Source of the DNA: Ilex aquifolium
Lineage: Eukaryota > Streptophyta > Magnoliopsida > Aquifoliales > Aquifoliaceae
Length of the DNA stretch: 64,000 nucleotides
Reading direction: 5' to 3'
Assembly: GCA_951799425.1 (NCBI GenBank)
Contig: OX637406.1
Coordinates: 31,056,390-31,120,389 of the forward strand
Shown: piece after piece, positions 1 to 12,479 of the stretch
Numbering within the stretch: position 1 is the first letter of the stretch
Layout of the letters: each line of letters opens with the position of its first letter
Notes under the pieces: generated by a model
Seen by the model: only the letters and a program-made list of their open reading frames with translations
Database searches by the model: none
What the model was told of the DNA's origin: nothing
Made by a program: the position numbers and the translations under genes

Positions 1-2369
1 CTTTGTACAAGCATTTTCAAACAGATCTTGAGTTAATGACTCAATGCAATTCACTTCATGCAGTTCTTCTTCCTCTCTGGGCCGCTTAGCAATATCAAAT
101 ACATTTAATTCCAAAGTCATATTCCCAAATAAAAGTTTCATAATTTCATTCCTACAATTAATCAATGCATTTGATGTAGTTAGGAATGGTCGCCCTAAAG
201 TGACAGGGATTAGTGTAGAGACATGCAAGACTGGCTATATATCCAAGACAATAAAATCCACTGGGAAATAAAACTTATCAACTTGAACAAATACATCCTC
301 CACAACTCCACATGGAATTTTCACAAAACAATCCGCCAACTGCAATATGACATTAGTGGGTTTTAATTCACCTAATCCTAACTGCTCATAGATAGAATAT
401 GGAAACTTTGGCTCCAAGATCAAGCAAAGCTTGCTCAAACTGGAAGTTCCTGATTATGCATGAAACTATAGGACTCCCAGGATCTTTGTACTTCAGAGGG
501 GCCTTGTGCTGAATGATAACACTTGTCTGTTCAATCAAAAATGCTCTTTTTTGTACATTGATCCTTCTTTTTATTATGCATAGATATTTCAAAAACTTGG
601 CATAGGATGGGACTTGATTGATTGCATCTAGCAGGGGATGTTAATCTTTACTTGCTTAAACAACTCAAAGATTTCAGCATGATTGTTCAATGGTTGAGGC
701 TTCTTGACTCTTTGAGGAAAAGGTAAGGGAACAGGACTTGATTTTTGTTTTTCATTTGGCAACTCTGTTTCCTTTTCAATCAAATTTTTGGGCTCAATTG
801 GTTCATTAATAGGGATTGACTCAGCTATTGGCTTAAGAGTTTTGGCTTTAATGGTCTTGTCAATCACCTTACCACTTCTCAATGTGGTAATTGCTTGCAC
901 TTGACTCAGAGAAGGTTCGGAATACACAACATTAGTCTGGTTTTGACCTTGTGGAGGTTTATGTTGAGATAGGAACTTTCCCTTCTCCGTTGTGCTCAAA
1001 GATTGGGTTAATTTGGCTAAGTGACTCTTAATATCTTCAATATTCTGTGAAGTTTGAGCTTTGAAATCATTATATGCATGGGTAGTTTGAGTATTGGAAC
1101 TCATTTGAATTTGAATGAACTGGTTTATGGTGTCCTCTAAACTCCTCTTGTATGGGGGTTGATAAGGCTGATATGATTGCTGAGTCTAGGGTTGTGGTGA
1201 AGGTGGACCTTGTGGCTGACTCACAAGCTGTGTATTTTTCTAGCTGAAATTCAGGTGATTCTGTCATCCTGGGTTATAAGTTTCAGAATAGGGATTGGAA
1301 TAAAGCTTGTTAAAATTTGAAATGGCATTGGTTTGTTCCATCAAGACCTCTTTAAATACTGGAATGGTGGGACATTCCCCTATAGGTTGTCCTGACAATT
1401 TACAGATTCCACACAATTGATCAGTGAGTAACACAAGGTAGTCATTCTGGCCCTTAGGTCATCATCCTCTTTTAACACGTATTTCCCTCCTTGGGATGAA
1501 GAGGACTTAGTTTCGACAATATTTGGTGAGGCTGAGTCCCACGTTTGGGAACTCTCAGAAATGGTATCAAAAAACTCGAATGCCTCATCGGGATTCTTAC
1601 CCATGAATTCTCTCTGGGCCATCATTTCAACAAAATGACACAGTGCAAACGGGAAGGCATCATAAAAGAAACCAACTAAGGTCCAACTCTCAAATGCATG
1701 GTGTGGGCAAGCTTGGTGAAGATCCTTAAATATCTCCCAACATTGATAAAAAATTTCTCCTTCTTTCATAGAAAAATTCATGATTTGACGCCTCAATGCA
1801 TTAGTGCGGTGCATAGAAAAAAAAATTGAAAATTTTGATTTGTAAAACTTGCCAACTTGGAATAGATTGAGCTTTTAAAGAATTTAGCCACTGTTTTGCC
1901 TTATCCTTCAAAGAGAAAGGCAAAAGTTTCGACTGGGCCATTTCAGAATTATCTTGCAATGCACCACATACTTTCTCAAATTCTTTCATATGCAAATAAT
2001 AGTTTTCAGACTCAAGACCATGAAACTACGGTAAAAGTTGTATTATCCCTATTTTAATATTAAAATTTGGAGCATTAGTGGGAAAAGCAAAGCATGACGG
2101 GACATTAGTGCATGTGGGATGCAAGTATTTTCTTAAAGGTCAGACATTCTGAACTACCTCTTGTTCCCTTTGATTATTATTAGCCATGCTTAATTCAAAA
2201 GAGTCTGATGATACTTGTGACGATGAAGATGACGAAGACGAAGGACTAGACTGATTTACAGACCCTACTGATGACTTAACAGACATAAACAATGAAAATA
2301 CGACAAATATTGTATACAAATATAATACAACTAGACAACTTCCCTGTTTGTTTTCAAATCACCATAACT

Positions 2370-2386
2370 CCTCGGCAACGGCGTCA
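2370..2386 (-). promoter_or_regulatory. Primer-binding site (tRNA-Asp type)
   Basis: Read on the minus strand it resembles TGGCGCCGTTGCCGAGG, close to the complement of the plant tRNA-Asp 3' end that Athila-like elements use. It lies directly inside the LTR. Confidence 0.65.
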
Positions 2387-2393
2387 AAAAGCT

Positions 2394-3952
2394 TGATCTA
2401 ACCTAATTTATGCTATACACCCAAGTATAAGTGGTCAAATTGTAATATTTATCGGTTAAGTCCGAGGTCAAACCCACAAGGAGCTAACTGTTGGTATTCA
2501 AAATAGGAAATGGTAAAATTGTCGTGTGTGTGTAGTGTGCAACGAAATAGCTTGCGGTGTGAGCTTAGAATTATCAAATAAACACTTAATCAAAACTTTG
2601 AATAACAATGATAAAAAGGTAGTCTTCAGTGCGGGGATCCAACATACATCATACTGCTCATTTATGAAAATGCCACCTTACAACAATTAACTTCCATTTT
2701 ACTGGAAAGCTAACCGATAGGTTTGATGTATAACTGAACCAGATCACAGCAACTAGTTAGGTTAGCCGAAAGGTCTACGTACTATGCAACAACCAAATAA
2801 CCCTAGTAAACCCCAAGGTGAACCATTCAAAAGGTTTACTTTGGCTATTCGATCGACAGGTTGATGATTCAATAAAGACGGAGTTCCGGTTTATGCATTG
2901 AATCAAAAGCATTGACTATGGCGAGATTTAACCCGTCTATAACCAATCTCCCGACTGTTACATAAATTCCAACTATGTGCATCACCATATCATGCATGAA
3001 ATATGTAGTAATTATAGATAGTACGGTATATAGCGTTAAGCTCTGCTCGGTGTTCATAACCATGAGCATATTATAATAGTAACCATCCATCAATTAAGGG
3101 AGGTATAAACATTAACGCATAAATAAAATGTCGGCATTTTCATAACTTAAACAGTATTATACATGTATTCACCCTTCACTGAAGAGTATAAACGAACTAC
3201 TCACACCTCATCGCTATAGACGAGCAAAAGGAGTGGTATAATCTCATTACAACCGAAAACAAAATACACAAACGTCCTTCCCCGAGGAATAGCTGAAACA
3301 CTGCCACTCTTATTACCATCTAGGGCACAAAAGTGGGAGAGGTCCAACCCTTCAAGTAGAAAGGATAAACAGAAATGTAGAAGTAGAGAAAATTCTAGCT
3401 CATAAGTGATTAGGGCAGGGCTTCGCTCATTTCCTGATTGAAACACTCACTAAAGTCTCCCTTTCTCTCTTTCTTTCCTCCTTTATCTCCTCTCTTGCAC
3501 TGGACTGAGCTCTCTTGCCATCCCCTGAAAAATGAGCTGAAGAGGGCTATTTATAGGCACTGGTAGGAGGGAGTGAGGCAGCAGACACCCAAGCTAACCA
3601 ATGGCATCATTTTGTAGCTCAAATGGACAAATGGGAGAAGATAGATACTTGAGGCGGTTTGAGCACCGTCAGGACGCCACCACCATCGTCCGGACGGTGG
3701 AGATCCTCTGGTTTTTTGCTTTGCCAGCCTTCCTTTGTTAACTCTTTGACTTGTGAATTATACTTGCCTCCCCTTCTTCATTTAGCCTTTGCACTTTGGT
3801 CCTCTTAAATTTCCATATTTATGCTTGAAACCCTGGAAAATGTACAAACTACACTTTAACCCTAATACTTTATAAATTAATCACTTTAACCTAGTTTACG
3901 CACACAATTAACCCTAAACCCTAATTCATTTATGCACTATTTAGGGTTAATA
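2394..3952 (-). repeat. 5' LTR of the old Athila-like element
   Basis: The inner edge begins TGATCTAACC beside the primer-binding site. The outer edge ends near TTAGGGTTAATA, matching the TTAGGGTTAATCA end of the LTRs at 17070 and 29734. Shared landmarks include the block reading ACACCCAAGTATAAGTGGTC at about 2420 and a TATA-like stretch (CTATTTATAGG) near 3548. It is about 0.5 kb shorter than the young LTRs and lacks their 161-bp triplication. The exact outer edge is uncertain by a few bases. Confidence 0.7.
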
Positions 3953-4739
3953 AGTTATTCAGACTCTAGAGGATATGTTAAAGTCTTGTGTGATGCAGTA
4001 TAAAGGTAGTTAGGATGATCATCCGCATTTAATAGAATTTGCTTATAATAAGAGCTATGAAGCAAGCATTGGTATGACACCATATGAAGCACTTTATGGT
4101 AGATGATGCAGGACGCTAGTGTGCCGGAGTGATGTGGGGGAAATGAAATTACTAGGTCCTGAATTGGTGCAAGTGACTACAGATAAAGTTAAACTAATTC
4201 AAGACCAATTCAAAGTGGCACAAAATCGACAGAAAAGTTATGCGGATAACAGACGAATAGACTTGGAATTTGAAATTTGTGATCGATTATTTCTACAAGT
4301 ATCACCATAGAAAGGGATTATGAGATTTGGGAAGAAGGGTAAGCAGAGTCCAAGGTACATTAGACCATTTGAGATTCCTGAGTGGATTGGGTCTGTGGCA
4401 TACCGTTTGGCATTACCTTCAGATTTATCATGTTTACATGATGTATTTCATGTGTCAATACTTCGAAAATACATACCTGGTCCTTCTCATGTGTTGTATG
4501 TCCAGCCTATTGAGCTAAAAAAGGACTTGACTTTTATTGAACAACTAGTTCAGATTTTAGATCGTAAGGAACAAGTGCTACGCACAAAGACCGTATCATT
4601 AGTTAAGGTTTTATGGTGTAGCCATTCAGTAGAAGAAGCGACTTGGAAAAGTGAGGAACTTATGCAAGCAAAGTGTCCTCACTTGTTTTAGAGTGGTAAG
4701 TAAAATTCGAGAACGAAATTCTTTTAAGAGAGGAAGAGT
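3953..4739 (+). mobile_element. Chromovirus (Tekay/Del-like) integrase C-terminus and chromodomain, broken
   Basis: This is the tail of a Ty3/Gypsy chromovirus polyprotein on the plus strand. Visible landmarks in order are IQTLEDML, PYEALYG, QKSYADNRR, HDVFHVSILRKY, DRKEQVLR and a C-terminal EEATWKSEE block followed by PHLF, which is the usual end of Tekay/Del-type chromodomain proteins. A purine-rich polypurine tract (about 4721-4739) follows, and then an LTR start. It is broken, with a few breaks in this short piece. The upstream part was separated by the Athila-like insertion at 1-3952. Confidence 0.8.
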
Positions 4740-4963
4740 TGTGAAACTCGTCATGCATGCATAGTATTTTAAATAATAATAATTTTATGGATAAAAAGAA
4801 GGAACAATACAATAATTTTGAATGAAATCTTTTGTAATTTTACATTAAGGAATATCAAGGTAAAAGAATAATAAGAAATGAACAAGGATATTTGTGAATA
4901 TTTTAAATTCTAAGTCTTATAAGACTTGATCATAAGTTCTGAAACCTTCTACCATTATATGGA
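4740..4963 (+). repeat. Start of the chromovirus 3' LTR, split by the MULE
   Basis: It begins TGTGAAACTCG immediately after a purine-rich tract, the expected start of a 3' LTR. It continues as AT-rich sequence until the MULE target duplication at 4953-4963. The remainder probably resumes at 36094. Confidence 0.6.
4953..4963. repeat. Left 11-bp target site duplication of the MULE
   Basis: CATTATATGGA here is repeated exactly at 36083-36093. Mutator-like elements make 9-11 bp duplications. The pair flanks matching terminal inverted repeats. Confidence 0.85.
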
Positions 4964-5310
4964 AAGCTTTTCCCCAAACCCAACCCCCCTGAAATCTTTA
5001 TTCCCCAACCCAGTCAGTTTTAAACTTATTTCCCAAACCTAGTCTTTTTTTTTAAAATGTCAATTGAAATGACGCCTTCTCACTTAAAAATGTCATTTGA
5101 AATGACGATTTTAACCTTAATAGCTTTCTGATAATTAAGGTATAAAACGTCATTTAAAGTGACGCATCTAAAAATGTCATTCAGAATGATGTTTTCAACT
5201 TACTATTTTTACTAACACTGTTAACGACGTTAGATGGGATGGGAAACTTGAGAAAACGTCATTTGGAATGACGTCTTTAAAGGTGTCATTCCAAATGACG
5301 ATTTAAACGT
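4964..5310 (+). repeat. Left terminal inverted repeat with six 15-bp palindromes
   Basis: The outer ~150 bp is a close inverted match to 35930-36082. Beyond that the similarity weakens but the palindromes persist. Six sites fit GTCATTYNRAATGAC or nearly so: 5059-5073, 5092-5106, 5149-5163, 5176-5190, 5258-5272 and 5285-5299. Several are flanked to give ACGTCA/TGACGT. They are good candidates for protein-binding iterons. Confidence 0.8.
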
Positions 5311-8111
5311 AAATTCAGATCACATGAACTTTCCCAAATCATAGCCTAGGTCAAAAATTTTCAAACATTTCAACGACTCTAAGCTCTCCTCCTCCTCCAA
5401 CCACTCTCAGTCAGCCTCTTCTCCGACGAGCAAGATCAGTGTGTCCTATTCCTCCAACCATTTAACCATTGTTGTCTCCGACGAGGAAGACCATCGGAGG
5501 AAGACCACTTTTGCTATTTTTTCTCTCTTCCCTATATGTTGTGCTGCTGCCTAACCCCGTAGTGAAGTCTTCAACATCCAGTACGCATATTTTCTCTCTC
5601 AGTTCACTGCCAGAGTTAATTGGGCCCTTATCTCTTCTCTCTTTGTGGCGTTGCACATTCACCGCCAACAACAACAGTAGCTACCTAGTCACAGCCACCG
5701 CCTATTTCAGGTATCCCTGTGACCCACTCCTCTTTTCTCTCTTATATTGCTCTCATTATCTGTCTCTCTCCACCATTGGAACCCCGTTTGATAACCCCCC
5801 TTCTTGTTCCTCCCAGCCCCTACGTACCATGTGTTCGGTAAGTTGTCTAAGCCTAAATTGATTGAGTTTGCCTAGTTTTGATGGGTGGTCAGAAGTGAGT
5901 TTGGCTCCAATAGTCACTAGAAGAAAGACTACAAGTTTGGTTTTGAGTTGACAGTAGGAGAATAGAGTAGATGACTCAGGATGATGTTGTGTCACATTTA
6001 TACAAAGATCATTGTTTCGAGCTACTTGACATGCCTTGCAGGGTTAGTTTTTTGTTCTTTTGATGAAGAAGATCAAAGAATCGATTTTTGTATGTAAGTC
6101 GAGCAACATTGTTTATGGGGGGCTGCTGTAACAATTTCATCATACGTAGTCTGCTGATTTTGCAGATGAAGCTTCTATCAATTAACGTTTTTAAAGTTGT
6201 AGAATTCATCACAATGGAAATGAGATATTTATCAATTTACCCAAGGGGTGACAATCAACTTGAGATTTGTTTTGAGCTTTTGATGATGTAGATCAGAAGC
6301 CATTACATAATGAAGGAACATGTGTAGAATGTCTGTGTGTGTGTGTGTGTGTGAGAATACCTTACAAAATTGTGATCGAGTACAAATACTTATAGCTTCA
6401 CTTTTAAAATGGGTGATTTAACTTTCAACAATCATAACTTTTGATATGATATTAAATTTTTTTTGGGTACAGTAGATAGTCGTGTTCTCTTTGGTATGTT
6501 ATTTTTAAGTTTAAATTTCAATGTAAAAAATTATTTTATTATTATTATATGGCAGACCTAATCCAAGTGATAATGTGCCACTTGGGTTGTAAAGTTGTTG
6601 AAATCTGTGGGCAAATACATCGATGAAGCAGTTGCAGTTGAATATATTCCTCTTATGCGTGTAAATTATACTGCAACACCAAAAAGTAGGAATGGCTTTG
6701 GGGGGCCTATTTGTTCATATTTTTTTTCAACATATGGGGTAATGGTGGGGTTGTAGCTAATTTAGGCAAGTGGAGGAGTCATCATCGTAGATATTGTTTT
6801 GTGGTCCCCAAAAACCTCAAATATCGCTTTCTTATCCCACTTTGATTCAATGAATGAATTAATAATCTTATCACACTTTCATATATTAATAATAATACTA
6901 TCTATGTACATGTTCATGTGTTTGACTTGTACCCTTTGTTATAGTGTATTATTGAGTATTTTTAATTAGTTTGTGTGATAAAAATATAATCAATTTATAC
7001 ATACACATTATTGTGATTCATATTTGATGGCGATGGATGTAATTTTTATAGAAAAAATGTTTTCGATTGGAATTTTTTTACTCTTTATAATCTATACTTT
7101 TAAAAAATGAGAGGTAGATTGTGGCATCTTCTCTATATTAGTAGTTATTGATAGTTTATTATTAATATCTTATATATTTTTTTATTTCATCTGATGAAAT
7201 ATTTTTCTTAATCACATTTAATCATTTAACTTTATTTATTTTAATTTTGCTCTCCCACTTTTCCATATTTAACACTTGAGTTTGGCTCCAATAGTCGCAA
7301 ACTTTCTATAGAGCCAAGCTTTAGCAAGAACTTAAGCTTGAGTTCAATCAGTTACAACCAAGATGAGCTTGACCATATTGAAGCTAAATAATTTTGCCTT
7401 GATCATTCCTTGTTGTAGAGTTTATGTGTTTGGTTGTATAATTGTTTTGTGATCGGCAAGGATGCTATTCAAATGTGTGTTCACCTATTTTATATGTATA
7501 CATAATTGCCTAGGGATTAGGGAGAAAATATTCAATGCAACGATGGTGCTAGTTGATCAATGAAATATATCACAATGTCATAACAATGTGCTCCATATAC
7601 CGGTTAAATATATCAAACTCCTTTTAAGTTGTTATTTGGTCATGTTAGGTATTCTTATGAGTTGTTGAACCTCTATATGCAACACATCACTAGCCAATTG
7701 TGATAGCACTTATAACCGATGTTGTAAAATCACTATTGCTCTAAATTTTCACATCTTCATACACTACCAACATATCTTCTCGATAAAGAAAATTCTACCA
7801 ACCTAAACTTATTTTGTGGACAAAAAAGTGTTTTAGATATGTATTTGTGTAGCACTTCGATGTTGTACAGATTTGTGTTCTTTCAATTTCAAGATTTTTT
7901 ATTTCTTGTAATGTAAATCGTATACCATTAAATTATAGGGCCTCACTTGTTGGTCATCATTAGTGATGGGTGATTGAAATTTAGAATGGGCTACCCGGTT
8001 TATTTACATTTGAAAGCATGAACAAGCAAAAGTTTCGATGAAAGCATGAACAAGTAAGGTTGTTATGTTTTGGTTGTGTATACACACTTACTTTTGATGT
8101 TTTTATTGTAG
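5311..8111 (+). other. MULE 5' region: probable promoter, leader and introns; no clear coding
   Basis: About 5340-5860 is CT-rich (many CTCTCC, TCCTCC and TCTCTC runs), like a plant 5' leader, and ends near a splice-donor-like GGTAAGTTG at about 5836. The rest is AT-rich without convincing coding, with a short GT microsatellite at 6332-6351. It ends in an acceptor-like TTTTATTGTAG at 8101-8111, just before the transposase frame opens. Short open frames here have no recognisable composition and I do not call them genes. Confidence 0.4.
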
Positions 8112-8270
8112 AATTGTTAAGAATTGTTGGAAGACGTGCTTTTGTGAGAGTTTATTGGGGTGGTACCATATTCAAGAACCATAATGTTTTACGATATGAT
8201 AACAGTTATAAGCGTGTGATAAAGGTTGCATATGACACAACTTACTCGGCTTTGGTGGATGGGTTGCATG

Positions 8271-9080
8271 CAGGGGCGGCCCAACCCAACTAGGGGCCCT
8301 AGACAAAAATGTTATGTGGGGCCCTAGTAATATTTATTCAATAATAATATTAGTATGAAATAGTTATCAAAATATTAAAATATGTTTATTTAAAAATTAT
8401 TTGTTTTTTTTTTTTTTTTTGAGATACAACATACTCATTAAAATTAAAATTTTGCAAATAAAAATTGTGTTAACCATAGTCAAATTCGGAGATCAAATGC
8501 AAATGATATATGCTATTTGTTGAAGATAAGGAAAAACATAATTGAAAATTAGTTTAACTAGTAAGACAACTATGGTTGATTAGTTTCAAATAGTGTATTA
8601 CTTCTACTCATTCTATTTTATAGTTATTATATTCATTATAAACAAATTGATCAAAAAACAGCCTTAAATTTAAGTTATAGAAATATAAAATCATTATTCA
8701 TACGTATTATATGATAGACAATTGATTTTAATAATAAGACTGCAAAGTGATAATACATATAATATAAACATCGAGTGAGATAAGAAAATTAAGTTGAACT
8801 CTAGGGCCCTAATTTTTTTTGAAAGAGGTTCTAAAAATTTTACGATAATACTACTTGTACTTGATTTGAGGACTAAATACATTGGATAAATAATGTATTT
8901 TATTTAAAATTAGCACTCACTGTTAATTCAATTGTTAAAATGTATTGAGTATTTAAATTATATCCCAACATATAGATTGCATACCATTGTATAAAATTTT
9001 ATTTTAGGGCCTCAAATTTTTCTTCCAATTTGGGGGCCCTAGGCAATGGCTTTAGTGGACTATAGGTTGGGCCGGCCCTG
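8271..9080. mobile_element. Non-autonomous hAT element (810 bp)
   Basis: The terminal inverted repeats are CAGGGGCGGCCCAAC (left) and, in reverse complement, CAGGGCCGGCCCAAC (right). They are flanked by an exact 8-bp duplication, GTTGCATG, at 8263-8270 and 9081-9088. Subterminal GGGGCCCTAG occurs near both ends in opposite orientation. The AT-rich interior has no coding capacity. The 8-bp duplication and the CAGGG termini are diagnostic of hAT elements. It splits the N-terminal domain of the MULE transposase. Confidence 0.92.
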
Positions 9081-9822
9081 GTTGCATGATGTGACGAGGA
9101 TAGATAGGAATAAATATAACCTCAAACATATCTGTAGGTTTCCTACTGCATTGGGAACTAACCTCTTTACATATATTCCAATATAAGTTGTTGACAATGA
9201 TGGTGTGGAGGCAATGGTGGATGTTGTATTTGACAATCAAGGTGTTAACAAAGTGGATTTGTATGTGAGCGAAGAGGTTAGGCTAGATGACATTGGTGGA
9301 AGTAATGAAGGTTGGCCTAATGGTGGTTCATATTCTTCCCTGCTCAGCTAACAACCATATATCCCAGTGCTTGAACCTTCATCCATGGTGGATAATTATT
9401 ACACCCTTTTAACAATACAGTGTATGGAAGAATACAATCGATATACACATGCACAGTCTGAAACAGGGCCCAATAATTTTCCTGAATGCTCATCCTAGCA
9501 AGACTACAGTGCTACACTAGGTAACAAGAGAATGGAAATGATTGCAGTTACCCTAACACTGGCGCCAGTGGACCCTGTCCAAGCACTTGTAGTTCATCAG
9601 ATTGCTAATAATACGTATGAAGGAATGCGTGCTTCTGACCGGAATGAGTACTACGAACAAGAAGAATTGCCAAAAGATTTATTGAGTGATGAGTCTGATG
9701 ATGATGATGATGATGACGGTGCCGAAGGTAATGCTGTTGAGGATGATGGTGAGGTTCCTATGCATGAGCCGTAGTTAACATTTTTCTCAAACATTGAACC
9801 GGGAACCTAGAATGAAGTTGAT

Positions 9823-12479
9823 TGTGACGCCCCAAAATCCGGGGGTCCCGTTGATAACCCATCAACCCGCGGAAACATCCGTGGATATCGCTTAACCCGA
9901 CACCACATCTAGAATATCATTAAGTCGGGATTATAACCCATAATGAAAATTCGGTTTAACATTCATTTGATTCAATTAAAGTCACATACACCGTGGTTTG
10001 TACCCCATTAGGGTCCACTTTGATCACTTAAAGGAAGGAAATTCAAAGCCCAAAGAATTGGCAAAACATTTAAAAATTTCAGATTTTTGGAATGACTACC
10101 GGTAACTGTTTATCGACTACCGGTAGCCGAAACATTCTGGAAATCAACTACCTGTTGGCTACCGGTAGTTGTTTCCTACTGGAAAACAACTACCTGTTGT
10201 CTACCGGTAGCCGAAACATTCTGGAGTTACGACTACCTGTTGGCTACCGGTAGCTGTTTCCTTCTGGAAAACAACTACCTGTTAGCTACCGGTAGCTAAA
10301 GGCAGATTTTGCCCATTTCATTAGTTTTTCATTTCCAATTCATTTCAAACCTTCCCAAGGTCACCCAAAACATGAATAACAAAGTTTCTTACCTTATACA
10401 TGATCTCTACAAGGTTCTATCATAAGTATTCAAATATGATTACAATATTTACATGTCATAAACCATTTTAAAACAAAAGGTTTACAAAATCTTGAGGTAA
10501 GGCCACACATAGGCCCCCTTCACCCTTGATGCTCTCCATGGGAGTCATCCACCGGTGCCAACCCCACACCTAAAATTGCTCCCGTATAGGGTGAGCCAAC
10601 GCCCAGTAGAAAACTTCCTACAAAGGCTACTCCCTCCCTAGATGCTCATGCTCATGCAACATTTATGTATAGCACATAACCAATCATTTCACATAAGGAT
10701 ATGCATTCAAAATTAGAATGCAACAATGTCATGCCATGAAATGAGATGGAAACTCACTCATGCAACTTCAACCCGAGCTCTCCCCAGCTCCCCAACGCAT
10801 GCAAGTGTCAATGTAGTCGAAACCGCCATTCTTGTTACACATCAATGACGTTAATCACTCTAGGGTCTTGTAGAGGGGTGGATGTTCATGGGCTTACACC
10901 AAGGGTCTCCAACCCACACGGAATTCACGGACTTCCACCGAGGGTTCCGGATACACCCACACACTTTATGGGCCGAGCCAAGGGAGTACGTACCCCAATC
11001 ACCGGGCTTTGCACCCGAGAGGTCGTCATGCCTCTTCTTGCTACCCCAACCCAATTCTATTTCATGCATACATACGACCCAAAGGAATCTTCAATCCCTT
11101 TCTTCCGAGTCCCTTTATCAATTACCAAGAGTGGCATTTGACTAACCATGCACACCCACACTCACACTCATGACATGTGTCCATGAATGTGATGTCATGA
11201 CCATGCTCAAAATGCAATGACTACCATATGAGCAACATTTCCCACACTCATGCATATAGCTCATGAATGTGATGCCATGATCATGCCCAATATGTAATGT
11301 ATACTACATGAGCAATAATCAACACATATCTTCACATTCCATGGAATTTAAATCATAAGCATATAAATTCCATAAACCATCATAAACAACATATCAATGA
11401 GCATATGTCAACACATCCATAACACATTCCAACATGTGATTCCAATGGCATCAAACAACCATTTAAACAATCAAGGCATTTTATCAAACACCTTATAGGC
11501 ACAAATTATAAACACATAGCATGCTTATCCAACACTTTCAAGGCACATTTCATAACACATAGCATGCCCCCAATAGCCATAAGTCACATAATGAATTACA
11601 TGTAACATCTTTAAATCAAAATCAAGCTAGGATCTAACCTAAGCCATTTCCATGCTCCTTTTTTTTCACTTTTATTCCCATAGACACATATATATATAAG
11701 ACAATACATATGCATATACAACTTAATCCTTAGTCTAACAACAACTAAGGTAAGAATAGTCCAAGGTAGGAAAACCCCTACCTCAATAGAGATGTAGGCA
11801 ACCTCTATACACCAAAACCAACCAAAAAGCTTTGATCTCCCAAATTTCTTCCTTTGAATATTCGGTGAAATCACTCCCCTTTTGGTACGTAGACGTAGCC
11901 CTCGACGAGTAGACGAACTTTAAATCTTGGACTATAGCCTTCCAACCAAAGGAACTTGGTGGATCTTGAAGAAGAAAGGTAGAAAATTAGGTTTCTCTTT
12001 TCTCTCTCCTTTTTCTCTCCAACGTGTGAGCTCAGCCGGCCAAGAGAAGAAGAAAATCTGATTTTTCAGATATTTTGGCCCCTATTTATAATTTTAAATG
12101 TGTGGTCTACATCGCACCGCTCGTTTATCACTTTCGGGTCCATTTTTCGTCCCGAAACAACTCATTAAGTCCCGGATTAAGTCCAATTTGATTTTATTGG
12201 AACTTTAACTTAATTTTAAGGAAATTTTATATTTCTCGTTTTTGGGGACCTTTAAAAGGTCAATCGCCACGCAGTCGTGTCGAACTACGTGAAAAATCCG
12301 ACTATCTCGGAATTCGACGAATTTTCTGGTGGTTACTAGATTTCGCGTTGCGAATCCAATGGCGGACTTCGTTTCCTCATCCGAGGTCTAGAACATATGT
12401 ATTTTAAATACGCACAGTAGTGGCAAATGACTATTTTGCCCTTTTTTCGGAAAAGTTCAAATTTGCCCGGGTTTTCACA
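9823..12479. mobile_element. Solo LTR (2.66 kb) in the MULE transposase gene
   Basis: It begins TGTGACGCCCCAAAATCC and ends GGGTTTTCACA, flanked by the exact 5-bp duplication TTGAT at 9818-9822 and 12480-12484. It has no internal coding region, primer site or second LTR, so it is a solo LTR, the usual product of LTR-LTR recombination. Its ends, the block CCCGTATAGGGTGAGCCAAC (10,572-10,591) and a CCCCTATTTATA box near 12,079 are shared with the 4.0-kb solo LTR at 24541-28574, so the two belong to related Gypsy-type families. The orientation is uncertain. Confidence 0.85.
10096..10295. repeat. Six CTACCGGTAG palindromes at about 42-bp spacing
   Basis: CTACCGGTAG, or a one-base variant, occurs at 10096, 10117, 10159, 10201, 10243 and 10286, alternating with AACTACCTGTTG-like sequence. 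The period is near 42 bp. It lies inside the solo LTR. Confidence 0.85.

Larger units (their letters stand above)
1..3952 (-). mobile_element. Athila-like Ty3/Gypsy element, 5' end, old and broken
   Basis: The element runs on the minus strand, with its 5' LTR at the right (2394-3952), a primer-binding site next to it, and gag followed by protease sequence to the left edge of the window. The pieces match the younger Athila-like element at 17070-31780 block by block: a Ser-rich gag N-terminus, a gag core with the PHHAFESWTL motif, and a protease with LLDLGA. It is clearly broken, with several breaks in the visible part, and is older than its relative. It sits in the integrase region of a chromovirus whose tail resumes at about 3953, so the rest of both elements lies outside the window to the left. 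Confidence 0.8.

Noticed and set aside
5469-5861. A 130-residue plus-strand frame in the MULE 5' region
   Set aside because: The Ser/Leu-rich composition follows from the CT-rich leader. No domain, and the opposite strand is equally open.
8060-8293. A short complete gene of 77 residues
   Set aside because: It is the N-terminal piece of the MULE transposase running into the hAT element. The last residues come from the hAT terminus.
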